Shown here: piece after piece, positions 51,257-59,645 of the stretch
Layout of the letters: each line of letters starts with the position of its first letter
Numbering within the stretch: the stretch's first letter is position 1
Assembly: GCA_035459025.1 (NCBI GenBank)
Contig: DATHYT010000074.1
Span: 1-64,000, forward strand
DNA length: 64,000 nucleotides
Direction: 5' to 3'
Origin: JAABQT01 sp035459025
GTDB lineage: Bacteria; Pseudomonadota; Gammaproteobacteria; Burkholderiales; SG8-39
Notes under the pieces: generated by a model
What the model was told of the DNA's origin: nothing
Seen by the model: the letters and a program-made list of their open reading frames with translations, nothing else
Database searches by the model: none
Translations under genes and position numbers: made by a program

Positions 51257-53719
51257 GCGGCGGGCCATCTCGGCGGCGGGGATCGGCCGGCCGAAGTGAT
51301 AGCCCTGGCCCTGCTCGCAGCCGTGCTCGCGCAGGAACGCCACGTGCTCCTCGCTCTCGATGCCCTCGGCCACGACGTCGAAGCGCAGGCGCAGCGCCAT
51401 GTCGATCACCATGCGCACGATCGCCGCCGAGCTGGGCTCGCGGATCGCCGCATTGACGAAGGCGCGGTCGATCTTGAGTGTGGAGACCGGCAGGCGCGTC
51501 AGGTACGACAGGCTCGAGTAGCCGGTGCCGAAGTCGTCCACCGAAATGCGCAGGCCCGCCTCGCGCAGCGCGTGCAGCTGGCGGATCGCGTCCTTGGGAT
51601 CGTCCATCAGGCTGCTCTCGGTGATCTCCAGCTCGAGCATCCCGGGCGCCACGCCGTGCTCGGCAAGCATGTCCTTGATCACGCGGTCGAGGTCGCGGCG
51701 GCGAAACTGGCGCGCCGAGAGGTTGACCGCCACCGGCGCCGACTGCAGGCCCGCGCGCAACCATTCGGCGAGCTGCCGGCAGGCTTGCGCGATCACCCAG
51801 TCGCCCACCGGCACGATCTGGCCGCTTTCTTCGAGCGCCGGGATGAATTCCAGCGGCGCCACCATGCCGCGCTGCGCGTGCTGCCAGCGCAGCAGCGCCT
51901 CCATGCCGATCATCTGCCCGCTCGCCAGGCGCACCTTGGGCTGGTAGTGCAGCAGGAACTCGCCGCGCTCGAGCGCGCGCCGCAGGTCGGAATTGAGCTG
52001 CAGCTTGGAGGCCGCGCGCGCATTGAGCTCCGCGGTGTAGAAGCAGAACGTGTTGCGCGCCGATTCCTTGGCGCGGCCCATGGCGATGTCGGCGCACTTC
52101 AGCAGCGCTTCGGCGCTCTCGCCGTCGGTCGGGAACGTCGCGACGCCGATGCTCGCGGTGATGAAGGTTTCGCGTCCGCCCAGGTCGAACGGCGCGGCGA
52201 GCGCGTCGAGGAGCTTCTGCGCCACGAGCGCGGCGTCGTCGGCGCGCGCGAGATCCGCGATCACCACCGCGTACTCGTCGCTGCCGAGGCGCGACACGGT
52301 GTCGTCACGGCGCACGCAGTCCTGCAGCCGGCGGCCGACGTGACGCAGCAGATCGTCGCCCACGTGGTGCCCGTGCGTGTCGTTCACCAGCTTGAAGCGA
52401 TCCAGGTTGACATAGAGCACGCCCGCGCCGCGGCCGCGGCGCCGCGACTGCACGACGGCGTGCTCCAGGCGCTCATGCAGCAGGTTGCGATTGGCGAGCC
52501 CGGTCACCGAGTCGAACTGCGCGAGCTGCTCCAGGCGCGCCTCGGCCGCCTTGCGCACCGAGATGTTGCTGCTCACGCCGCGGTAGCCGGTGAAAGCCCC
52601 GCTCTCGTCGTAGACCGGCTCGCCGCTGCTCGAGATGTGCACGCGCGCGCCGTCCGGGCGCACGGTGATCTGCTCGAAGTCGCGGAACGGCCGCCGCGCC
52701 TCCAGCACCTTCCGGTGGTCGTCCCAGGTGCCCGATTCCGGCATGACGTTGTCGAAATCCCAGCGCCGCTTGCCGAGCACCAGCGCCGGGTCGTGCTTGG
52801 AGCGCTCCTCGAATCCCGGCGACACGTAGGTGAACCGCAGCGCCTTGTCCTGCTCCCAGTACCAGTCCGACGATAGCTCGGTCAGGCCGCGAAAGCGCTC
52901 TTCGCTCCTGCGCAGCGCGAGCTCCGCGCTCTTGCGCTCGGTGATGTCGCGCGCCACCACCTGCACCGCGGGGCGGCCGTCGAAGGTGAACGACACCGCC
53001 GTGACCTCGCTGCTGAACGGCGTGCCGTCGCGCCGCACGTACTCGACCTCCCGCAGCTGCACCGACTGCGCCGACTCGTAGAGGCCACGAATGCGCTCGC
53101 GCGCCACGCCGCGCGCTGCCGGCGCGATCAGCTCGAGCACCTCGCGCCCGAGCAGCTCGTCCGGGCGCGTGGCGCCAAACAGGCGCAGCATCGCCGGGTT
53201 GACGAGCGCGATGCGCCAGTCCGCATGCACGAAGATCGCGTCCGGCGCGATCTCCACGAGCTTGCGGTAGCGCTGCTCGGCGCTCTCGAGCGAGGCCTGC
53301 ACCTTGCGCTGGCCCTCGGCGAGCCGCAGCACGCGGGCGATGGCGTTTGCGCCGAGCTTGCCCTTGTGCAGGATCTCGAAGGCGCCCATTTCCAGCGCCT
53401 CCTCGTCGAGCCCCGGGCGCTCCTCGGCGGTGACGACGATCACCGGGCAGCGCACCGCCGCCCGCATGCGCTCCAGCGTGGCGAGGCCGCGGCTGTCGGG
53501 CAAGTTGAGGTCGAGCAGCACGAGGTGCACTTCCGCGGCGCCCGCGATGCCGAGCCCCCGCGCGATGCTCTCGGCGCGCAGGACTTCGGCGCGACCGATC
53601 GCCGCTTTTTCGATCGCAGCCTGCGCCACCATCGCGTCGGCCTTGTTGTCTTCGATCAGCAGCACGCGCAACGGCGCGGACTGTCCGAGGCGCGGCACGG
53701 GCAGTCGCTCGGCTACCAT
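51248..53719 (-). CDS. Response regulator with PAS, GGDEF and EAL domains
   Basis: An 823-residue cytoplasmic protein. In order: receiver domain (LRVLLIEDNKADAMVAQAAI; acceptor Asp in LVLLDLNLPDSRG, about residue 70), PAS (LVEIAPDAIFVHADWRIALV), PAS with PAC (SSDWYWEQDKALRFTYVSPG), GGDEF (about 395-550) and EAL (about 565-815). The GGDEF signature reads RLGSDEYAVV, i.e. GSDEY, so cyclase activity is doubtful. The EAL part has MEALLRWQH, NLSARQF, LEITES, DDFGTGYSSLSYL and KIDRAFV, so it looks active as a c-di-GMP phosphodiesterase. I chose the ATG at 53719. A longer frame adds 18 residues. No partner kinase is adjacent. The stop is in repeat unit A. Confidence 0.92.
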   Translation of the reverse strand: MVAERLPVPRLGQSAPLRVLLIEDNKADAMVAQAAIEKAAIGRAEVLRAESIARGLGIAGAAEVHLVLLDLNLPDSRGLATLERMRAAVRCPVIVVTAEERPGLDEEALEMGAFEILHKGKLGANAIARVLRLAEGQRKVQASLESAEQRYRKLVEIAPDAIFVHADWRIALVNPAMLRLFGATRPDELLGREVLELIAPAARGVARERIRGLYESAQSVQLREVEYVRRDGTPFSSEVTAVSFTFDGRPAVQVVARDITERKSAELALRRSEERFRGLTELSSDWYWEQDKALRFTYVSPGFEERSKHDPALVLGKRRWDFDNVMPESGTWDDHRKVLEARRPFRDFEQITVRPDGARVHISSSGEPVYDESGAFTGYRGVSSNISVRKAAEARLEQLAQFDSVTGLANRNLLHERLEHAVVQSRRRGRGAGVLYVNLDRFKLVNDTHGHHVGDDLLRHVGRRLQDCVRRDDTVSRLGSDEYAVVIADLARADDAALVAQKLLDALAAPFDLGGRETFITASIGVATFPTDGESAEALLKCADIAMGRAKESARNTFCFYTAELNARAASKLQLNSDLRRALERGEFLLHYQPKVRLASGQMIGMEALLRWQHAQRGMVAPLEFIPALEESGQIVPVGDWVIAQACRQLAEWLRAGLQSAPVAVNLSARQFRRRDLDRVIKDMLAEHGVAPGMLELEITESSLMDDPKDAIRQLHALREAGLRISVDDFGTGYSSLSYLTRLPVSTLKIDRAFVNAAIREPSSAAIVRMVIDMALRLRFDVVAEGIESEEHVAFLREHGCEQGQGYHFGRPIPAAEMARRLK

Positions 53720-53858
53720 CTTCAATTGAGATAGGACATTGGTATGCCAAGAATCCGCTACCGCACGCTGCAATGCAATGGCCGAACCGACGCGCGGACC
53801 CGCTGATGCGTCAGGAACCGCAAGAGCGGCGCCCGCGGCTGCCGGGATTGATTTGTCG

Positions 53859-54569
53859 CTATGTCCTGAGGCTGAACGGCGTGAAGTCGGTGTTGCGGTC
53901 GTAGAAGTCCTCGCGCTCGGCGCGCTTGAGGAGCCCCACGATCTTGTAGGTGAGCGGCGTGAATGCCACCTCGACCAGCACCTTGGCGACGAACTGGAAC
54001 GCCATCACCGCGAGGAGCTTGTCGTCCGGGATGATGCCGGTGCCGTAGAACGCGAGCGGGTAGAACAGCGCCGAGTCCACGGCCTCGCCCGCGATGGTCG
54101 AGCCGATGGTGCGCGTCCACAGCCAGCGGCCCGCCGTCATGATCTTCATCTTGGCGAGCACGAACGAATTGACGAACTCGCCGCAGAAGTACGCGATCAT
54201 CGAGGCGCCGGCGATCCGCCAGGCCTGGCCGAAAGCGATCTCGTAGGCTTGCTGGTTCTTCCAGAACGGCGCCGGCGGCAGCGCCACCACCACGTAAGCC
54301 ATGAAGGAAGCGAACGCGAGCCCGCCGAAGCCCGCCCAGATCACGCGCCGCGCGCGCGCGTAGCCGTAGACCTCGGTGAGGATGTCGCCGAAGACGTACG
54401 AGATCGGGAAGAACAGCACCCCGGCGCCGAAGACGAGCGTGCCGACCAGCGGCAGCTCCACCTGCGAGATCTTCGCCGGCCCGATCAGGTTGGCGCAGAT
54501 CAGCACCGTGACGAACGCCGCCATCACGAACTCGTAATAGCGGTACTGCCGCGGCGCTCCGGCGCTCAC
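53859..54569 (-). CDS. Queuosine precursor transporter (YhhQ family)
   Basis: A 236-residue inner-membrane protein with about six helices. The family pattern is FVTVLICANLIGPAKISQVE, TLVFGAGVLFFPISYVFGDIL (the SYVFGDILTEVYGY hallmark), FCGEFVNSFVLAKMKIMTAG and EAVDSALFYPLAFYG. YhhQ imports 7-cyano-7-deazaguanine or related precursors for queuosine in tRNA. The GTG at 54569 is five bases from the upstream gene's stop. The gap 53720-53858 before the GGDEF-EAL gene holds nothing I can identify; no preQ1 riboswitch is recognisable upstream. Confidence 0.9.
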   Translation of the reverse strand: MSAGAPRQYRYYEFVMAAFVTVLICANLIGPAKISQVELPLVGTLVFGAGVLFFPISYVFGDILTEVYGYARARRVIWAGFGGLAFASFMAYVVVALPPAPFWKNQQAYEIAFGQAWRIAGASMIAYFCGEFVNSFVLAKMKIMTAGRWLWTRTIGSTIAGEAVDSALFYPLAFYGTGIIPDDKLLAVMAFQFVAKVLVEVAFTPLTYKIVGLLKRAEREDFYDRNTDFTPFSLRT

Positions 54570-54574
54570 GCGCT

Positions 54575-55108
54575 CTAGGGCAGCTTCGGCTGGAAGTCGC
54601 GGAACTCGGGCTCGAGCTGCACGCGCATCGCGTCGAGCATGCGCCCGACCATGGCGTAGAACGCCGCGGTGAGCGCGAGCTCGACGTAGGTGGCATGGTC
54701 GAAGTGCTTCGACACCGCCGCGTACACCTCGTCCGTGACGTCGGCGCGCGTCACCGCCTCGGCCAGTGCGAGCGCCGCCTTCTCCGTCGCGTCGAACTCG
54801 CCCGAGTCGCGCCAGAGCGCGAGCGCCGCGATCTGCGCTTCGCGCACGCCGGCCTTCCTCGCCATCTTCAGGTGCTGCGCCCACTCGTACTCGGAGCGCA
54901 TGAGCTGCGCCCCGCGCAGGATCACCAGCTCGCGCAGAGTGCGCGGCGTGCGGCTTTCATAGCGGATGGCGCGCGCGAACTCGGTCCACGCGGCGGCGAG
55001 CGGCGCGTGGTTGGCGAGCGCGCGGTACAGGTTCGGTGGCGAGCCCCAGAGCTCCTCGAGGCGCTTCTTGAGCTCCGGCGGGAACTCGGTGTTGGGCACG
55101 CGTTGCAT
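54575..55108 (-). CDS. Carboxymuconolactone decarboxylase / AhpD-like protein
   Basis: A 177-residue all-helical protein. RTLRELVILRGAQLMRSEYE, WAQHLKMARKAGVREAQIAA and FDATEKAALALAEAVTRADV follow the CMD/AhpD-like fold. The E-x2-W-x2-H pattern (EYEWAQH) is present, but the CxxC of peroxidase-linked AhpD is absent. It therefore fits the group of small-molecule decarboxylase-like or unknown-function enzymes rather than the alkylhydroperoxide reductase partner. The ATG at 55108 is 17 bases from the divergent P450. Shared control with the P450 is plausible. Substrate unknown. Confidence 0.85.
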   Translation of the reverse strand: MQRVPNTEFPPELKKRLEELWGSPPNLYRALANHAPLAAAWTEFARAIRYESRTPRTLRELVILRGAQLMRSEYEWAQHLKMARKAGVREAQIAALALWRDSGEFDATEKAALALAEAVTRADVTDEVYAAVSKHFDHATYVELALTAAFYAMVGRMLDAMRVQLEPEFRDFQPKLP

Positions 55109-55125
55109 GGCGGCATAATAGCCGA

Positions 55126-56337
55126 ATGCCCTCGGCCGACGCGATCCGCGACTTTCAGCTCACGCGCGTGCCGGCGGACTTTCTCGACGACCCGTACCCG
55201 TGGTACGCGGCGCTGCGCGAGCGCGACCCGGTGCACGCGCTGGAAGGCGGCGGCGTGTTCCTCGCGCGCTACGAGGACGCGCTCGCCGTATACCGCGCGC
55301 CGCAGGCGAGCTCGGACAAGAAGGCCGAGTTCGGGCCGAAGCTCGGCGATTCGCCGCTCTACGAGCACCACACCACGAGCCTCGTCTTCAACGACCCGCC
55401 GCTGCACACGAAGGTCAGGCGCATCCTCATGGGCGCGGTGAACCAGAAGGCGATCGCGCGCATGGAGCCCAACGTGGCGCGCCTCGTCGACACGCTGCTG
55501 GAGGAGATGGCCGCGAAGCGCGAAGTGAATTTCATCGACGACTTCGCCGCGCAGATCCCGATCGAGGTCATCGGCAACCTGCTCGACATCCCGCGCGAGG
55601 AGCGCGGGCCGCTGCGCGGCTGGTCGGTCGCCATCCTCTCGGGCCTGGAGCCGAAGCTCACGCCGGAGATGCTCGAGGCGGGCAACCGCGCGGTGCGCGA
55701 GTTCATCGACTTGCTGAAGCGGCTGGTCGCCGCGCGGCGCAAGCACCCCGGCGACTACGAGTCCGATGTGCTGACGCGCCTCATCCAGGGCGAGAAGGAC
55801 GGCGAGCAGCTCACCGAGAAGGAGCTCTACCACCAGTGCATCTTCCTGCTCAACGCCGGGCACGAGACCACCACCAACCTGATCGGCAACGGCGTATGGG
55901 CGCTGCTCAACAACCCCGGGGAGCTCGCCCGGCTGCGCGCCGATCCGTCGCTCGTGCCGAGCGCGATCGAGGAGATGCTGCGCTACGACGGCCCGATCCA
56001 GCTCAATAACCGCCGCCTCACCGCGCCGCTCGCGCTCGCCGCCGGCACGCTGCCCGAGGGCACGCTGATCACCATCGGCATCGGCGCGGCGAACCGCGAT
56101 CCGGCGCAGTTTCCCGAGCCCGAGCGCTTCGACGTCGGCCGCAAGCCCAACCGCCACCTCGCCTTCGGCCAGGGCGACCACGTGTGCGTCGGCATGAACG
56201 TCGCGCGCATGGAGGGCCGCATCGCGCTCGCGCGGCTGCTCGCGCGGTTCGGCCGCATCGAGCTCGCGGGAGCGCCGGAGCGGGATCGGCGCGTGCGCTT
56301 CCGCGGCTTCCGCAAGCTGCCGCTGCGCCTAAGTTAA
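55126..56337 (+). CDS. Cytochrome P450 monooxygenase
   Basis: A 403-residue soluble bacterial P450. Visible are SLVFNDPPLHTKVRRILMGA (C-helix region), CIFLLNAGHETTTNLIGNGV (I helix, AGHET for O2 activation), AIEEMLRYDGPIQ (ExxR), PEPERFDVGRKPNRHLAFGQ and the haem loop FGQGDHVCVGMNVARMEGRI (Cys ligand). It resembles the CYP class I group that needs a separate ferredoxin and reductase, none of which is in the window. Substrate unknown. The TAA stop is at the start of repeat unit B. No SD is obvious before the ATG. Confidence 0.93.
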   Translation: MPSADAIRDFQLTRVPADFLDDPYPWYAALRERDPVHALEGGGVFLARYEDALAVYRAPQASSDKKAEFGPKLGDSPLYEHHTTSLVFNDPPLHTKVRRILMGAVNQKAIARMEPNVARLVDTLLEEMAAKREVNFIDDFAAQIPIEVIGNLLDIPREERGPLRGWSVAILSGLEPKLTPEMLEAGNRAVREFIDLLKRLVAARRKHPGDYESDVLTRLIQGEKDGEQLTEKELYHQCIFLLNAGHETTTNLIGNGVWALLNNPGELARLRADPSLVPSAIEEMLRYDGPIQLNNRRLTAPLALAAGTLPEGTLITIGIGAANRDPAQFPEPERFDVGRKPNRHLAFGQGDHVCVGMNVARMEGRIALARLLARFGRIELAGAPERDRRVRFRGFRKLPLRLS

Positions 56338-56417
56338 ATGGGGACAGACCTCATTTTTCATCGGGGCGCCGCGCGCCCGACAGGCGACAACGGGGAAAAT
56401 GAGGTCTGTCCCCATTT
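56335..56417. repeat. Inverted-repeat element, unit B
   Basis: Left arm AAATGGGGACAGACCTCATT (56336 onward), right arm its complement ending at 56417. There are 22 perfectly paired bases around a 38-base GC-rich spacer. The P450 TAA stop (56335-56337) overlaps the left arm edge. The right arm runs into TATAAT (56417-56422), 20 bases before the next gene, so it may carry a promoter element. Confidence 0.9.
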
Positions 56418-56422
56418 ATAAT
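56417..56422 (+). promoter_or_regulatory. Possible -10 for the TRAP operon, at the repeat edge
   Basis: A perfect TATAAT, whose first T is the last base of the right arm of repeat unit B. GGGAGGTG (SD) follows nine bases later and the ATG is at 56442. Its leader would be very short. A -35 would lie inside the arm, and none is convincing. Confidence 0.35.
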
Positions 56423-56441
56423 TTTTGGTGGGAGGTGGCGC

Positions 56442-56753
56442 ATGGCGACTGAGGACGAGATCCTGCTCACGGTGTTCCTGAAGCACCAGCAGGACAAGAA
56501 CCTGGGCGAGATCAACGCCAAGCTCGACGCGGCCGGGTTCTGGAAGCAGTTCCCGCCGCAGGGCATCGAGGTCGAGTCCTGGTACGTGATGATGGGCATC
56601 GGGCAGGTGGTGACGCTGCGCGTGCCGGCGAGCCGACTGCGCGACGTGAACCTGACGCTGGAGAAGTTCGCCTGGGGCGCGTTCAACACCGAGTTCTACG
56701 CAACGTACGATTTCCGGCCGGTCTGGCAGAAACTCAAGGAGGGCACGAAATGA
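56442..56753 (+). CDS. Small conserved-looking protein coupled to a TRAP transporter
   Basis: A 103-residue soluble protein, family not named. Its pattern (ILLTVFLKHQQDKNLGEINA, IEVESWYVMMGIGQVVTLRV, LEKFAWGAFNTEFYATYDFR) suggests a ferredoxin-like alpha/beta sandwich such as dimeric EthD or muconolactone-isomerase-like proteins. There is no signal peptide. A strong SD, GGGAGGTG, precedes the ATG. The stop overlaps the dctP ATG (ATGA), so it is part of the TRAP operon and may act on the imported compound. Its function is a guess. Confidence 0.7.
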   Translation: MATEDEILLTVFLKHQQDKNLGEINAKLDAAGFWKQFPPQGIEVESWYVMMGIGQVVTLRVPASRLRDVNLTLEKFAWGAFNTEFYATYDFRPVWQKLKEGTK

Positions 56754-57736
56754 ACCTGAAGGCAAAGTTCGGCCTGGCGGCGTTCGCCACGCTCGTCGCG
56801 GCGGGCGCGCAGGCCGCCGACATCACCATGCGCCTGTCGCACCAGTTCCCGCCGGCGCACCACTCGGCGAAGAACATGGAGCAGTTCGCGGCCGACGTGA
56901 AGGCGAACACCAACGGCAAGGTCGAGGTGCAGATCTTCGGCGCCGCGCAGCTCTACAAGCCGAACCAGCACCACGCCGCGGTCGCCGGCGGCAAGATCGA
57001 GTCGGCGATCGTGCTCTCGTTCCAGTGGGGCGGCACGATCCCCGAGATGAACGTCACCATCATCCCGTACTTCATGAGCTCGGTGGACAAGATGAAGAAG
57101 TTCCCCGGCTCGGAGGCGGCGAGGATGCTGGACGCGAAGATGCTGGAAAAGGGCGTGAAGAACATCGCCTGGCTGGTGGACGCGAACGATGGCATCTTCA
57201 CTTCCGCCAAGGCGCCGCTCATCAAGCCCGAGGATTTCAAGGGCGTGAAGATCCGCGGCCTGTCCAAGCTCTGGGACGAAGGCCTCGTCGCGATGGGGGC
57301 AGCGCCCTCTGCGATGCCGGGCTCGGAGGTGTACCAGGCACTGCAGACCGGCGTCATCGACGCCGGCTTCACCGGCGTGCAGGCGGCGCACAGCCGGCGC
57401 TTCTACGAGGTGCAGAAGTTCGGCGTCGCCTCGAACATCATCCTCGCCTACGACAACCTGATCGTGAACCCGGAGTGGTGGGAGAAGCTCCCCGCCGACG
57501 TGAAGAAGGGCATCCTCGACGCGCTGGAGAAGGCCGAGGCGCGCGTCATGCCCAAGGACGACGCGATCCCGCCCGAGCACCTGCAGCAGCTCAGGGACAA
57601 GGGCATGAACGTCACCGAGCTCAGCGCGGGGCAGAAGAAGGTGATGGCCGACGCGATGCAGCCCGCGGTGATCAAGGCCTTCAGCGCCTCGAGCCCGGAC
57701 GCACCGCGGCTTCTCGAGCTGATCCGCGGCCTCTGA
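56750..57736 (+). CDS. dctP: TRAP transporter substrate-binding protein (DctP family)
   Basis: The periplasmic binding protein of a tripartite ATP-independent carboxylate transporter. The 328-residue product has a signal peptide MNLKAKFGLAAFATLVAAGAQAA. The mature part follows the family pattern: MRLSHQFPPAHHSAKNMEQF, VEVQIFGAAQLYKPNQHHAA, PEDFKGVKIRGLSKLWDEGL (with the conserved substrate-carboxylate Arg) and MPGSEVYQALQTGVIDAGFT. The ligand is a carboxylate of unknown identity. Cotranscribed with dctQ and dctM. Confidence 0.93.
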   Translation: MNLKAKFGLAAFATLVAAGAQAADITMRLSHQFPPAHHSAKNMEQFAADVKANTNGKVEVQIFGAAQLYKPNQHHAAVAGGKIESAIVLSFQWGGTIPEMNVTIIPYFMSSVDKMKKFPGSEAARMLDAKMLEKGVKNIAWLVDANDGIFTSAKAPLIKPEDFKGVKIRGLSKLWDEGLVAMGAAPSAMPGSEVYQALQTGVIDAGFTGVQAAHSRRFYEVQKFGVASNIILAYDNLIVNPEWWEKLPADVKKGILDALEKAEARVMPKDDAIPPEHLQQLRDKGMNVTELSAGQKKVMADAMQPAVIKAFSASSPDAPRLLELIRGL

Positions 57737-57746
57737 GCGCCGCGGC

Positions 57747-58292
57747 ATGACCCGCGCGGCCGCTGCCGCCGCGCGCGCCGCGCGCGTCATCGGCGCCCTC
57801 GCCGACGGCGCGGCGGCGCTCTCGGCCGCGGGCGTGCTCGTCTCGCTCGCGCTCATCGCCTGGGCGGTGGTGATGCGCTACGTGTTCAACCGCGCGCCGG
57901 TGTGGGTCGACGACGTCGTCGGCTTCATGCTGGTCGGCATCGTCATGCTCGCCGCGGCGCAGGTGCTGCGGCGCGGCGAGCACATCGGCGTGGATCTGCT
58001 CACCGCGCGGCTTTCGCCGCGCGCGCGGCGCTGGGCCGACGCCTGGGCCGCGCTCGGCGCGCTGGCGGTGGCGCTGATCCTGATCGTGAACGGCTGGCGC
58101 ACCGCGATGTTCGCGAAGCAGCTCGGCATCGTCGCCGAGGGGCGTGTCGAGATCCCGGTGTTCTGGCTGCAGCTCCTCTTGCCGCTCGGCGGGCTGCTGC
58201 TCGCGCTCGCCGCGCTCGAAGCGCTCGCGCGCCTCGCCGCGGGCCTGCCGCCGGTGATCAAGCCCCAAGAGGCCACGGACAAGCCCGAGTGA
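57747..58292 (+). CDS. dctQ: TRAP transporter small permease (DctQ family)
   Basis: A 181-residue inner-membrane protein with four helices: AALSAAGVLVSLALIAWAVV, VVGFMLVGIVMLAAAQVLRR, WAALGALAVALILIVNGWRT and LQLLLPLGGLLLALAALEAL. The RYVFNRAPVWVDDVVGFMLV segment is typical of DctQ. It pairs with the large permease that follows with a GTGA overlap. The stalk links binding protein and transporter in a sodium-driven import cycle. Confidence 0.92.
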   Translation: MTRAAAAAARAARVIGALADGAAALSAAGVLVSLALIAWAVVMRYVFNRAPVWVDDVVGFMLVGIVMLAAAQVLRRGEHIGVDLLTARLSPRARRWADAWAALGALAVALILIVNGWRTAMFAKQLGIVAEGRVEIPVFWLQLLLPLGGLLLALAALEALARLAAGLPPVIKPQEATDKPE

Positions 58293-59572
58293 CGATCGCG
58301 CTCATCCTCGCGGGGCTCGTGCTGCTGCTCTTCACGGGCCTGCCGATCTTCGCCGGGCTCACGCTCTTCGGGGGCGGCCTGCTCATCGCCACGCAGGGGG
58401 GCCTGGGCTCGGTCACCGAGGTGATCTTCGGCGAGCTGAACCGGTACCTCCTCGTCGCGATCCCGCTCTTTGCGTTCATGGCGCACGTCATGATCCGCAG
58501 CAGGATCGTGGACGACCTCTACGGCACCGCCTACACCCTCACGCGCCACCTGCCGGGCGGCGTGGGGCTGGCCACCATCGCCGCCTGCACCATCTTCGCC
58601 GCGATCTCGGGCTCGAGCGTCGCCACCGCGCTCACCATCGGCTCGGTGGCGATCCCGCAGATGATCCGCTTCGGCTACACGCCGCGCGCGGCCTACGGCC
58701 TGGTCGCCGCGGGCGGCACGCTCGGCATCCTCATCCCGCCCTCGGGGCCGATGGTGCTCTACGGCGTGGTCACCGATTCCTCGATCGGCGGCCTGTTCAT
58801 GGCGGGGCTGATCCCGGGCCTGCTGATGGCGGCGATCTTCGCCGTGTACACGATGCTCGCCGCAGCGCTCGGGGCGCGCGCCGTGCGCCGCGAGCCCCGC
58901 GCCGGCTTTCGCGAGGCGCTCAGCGCGCTGCGCAAGTCGGTATGGGCGCTCTCGCTCCCGGCGCTCGTCCTGGGCGGCATGTACGCGGGCGTGTTTACCG
59001 CCACCGAAGCGGCGGGCGCGGGGGCGATGCTCGCGCTGGTGGTGGGCGTCGCGGTCTACCGCACCATCGGCTGGCGCGAGATCTGGGACTCGGCGATGGA
59101 CGCGAGCCGCACCTCCGCCATGCTCTTCATGATCCTCGCCGGCGCCACCGTGCTCGGGTTCGTGCTGACCAAGATGCGCGTGCCGCACGAGATCGTGCAG
59201 GTGGTGGTGCAGCAGGACATCGGCGTGCTCGGGTTCCTGCTGGCGATGATGGCGCTGCTGTTCGTCCTGGGCATGTTCCTGGAAACGATCGCCATCATCC
59301 TGATCACCACGCCGGTGATCCTGCCGGCGATGACGCATTTAGGGATTCACCCCATCTGGTATGGGGTGCTGCTGATGATCAATCTGGAGCTGGCGCTGAT
59401 CACGCCGCCGGTGGGCATGAACCTCTTCACCATCAAGGCGGTGACCAAGGCGCCGATCGGGGAGATTATTAGAGGAGCGTTGCCTTACGTCGTCTTGATA
59501 TTCGTGTGTTTGGGCATCGTCATGGCCTGGCCGCAGCTGGCGCTGTGGCTGCCGGGGACGATGTTTAAATAG
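58289..59572 (+). CDS. dctM: TRAP transporter large permease (DctM family)
   Basis: The 427-residue, 11-12-helix transport subunit that uses the sodium gradient. Family motifs are LLLFTGLPIFAGLTLFGGGL, GELNRYLLVAIPLFAFMAHV, FAAISGSSVATALTIGSVAI (the conserved SGSS) and GGTLGILIPPSGPMVLYG, with a C-terminal half ending NLELALITPPVGMNLFTIKA. The GTG at 58289 overlaps the dctQ stop. Its last codons are TTT AAA TAG, where AAATAG belongs to the left arm of repeat unit C, so the repeat contributes the C-terminal Lys and the stop. Confidence 0.94.
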   Translation: MTIALILAGLVLLLFTGLPIFAGLTLFGGGLLIATQGGLGSVTEVIFGELNRYLLVAIPLFAFMAHVMIRSRIVDDLYGTAYTLTRHLPGGVGLATIAACTIFAAISGSSVATALTIGSVAIPQMIRFGYTPRAAYGLVAAGGTLGILIPPSGPMVLYGVVTDSSIGGLFMAGLIPGLLMAAIFAVYTMLAAALGARAVRREPRAGFREALSALRKSVWALSLPALVLGGMYAGVFTATEAAGAGAMLALVVGVAVYRTIGWREIWDSAMDASRTSAMLFMILAGATVLGFVLTKMRVPHEIVQVVVQQDIGVLGFLLAMMALLFVLGMFLETIAIILITTPVILPAMTHLGIHPIWYGVLLMINLELALITPPVGMNLFTIKAVTKAPIGEIIRGALPYVVLIFVCLGIVMAWPQLALWLPGTMFK

Positions 59573-59639
59573 GGACAGACCTCATTTTTCTTTGCTGCAC
59601 TTCGTCCTCAAGAAAGAAAAATGAGGTCTGTCCCCATTT
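59567..59639. repeat. Inverted-repeat element, unit C
   Basis: Left arm AAATAGGGACAGACCTCATT continuing TTTCTTT (59567-59593), right arm its complement (59613-59639), 27 bases with one mismatch (A in the left arm against G in the right), 19-base spacer. It lies between convergent dctM and hlyD. dctM takes its TAG from the left arm; the hlyD TAA is seven bases past the right arm. Likely works as a bidirectional terminator. Confidence 0.92.
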
Positions 59640-59645
59640 TCCGTT

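Noticed and set aside
54575..55108. AhpD alkylhydroperoxidase
   Set aside because: The catalytic CxxC is absent.
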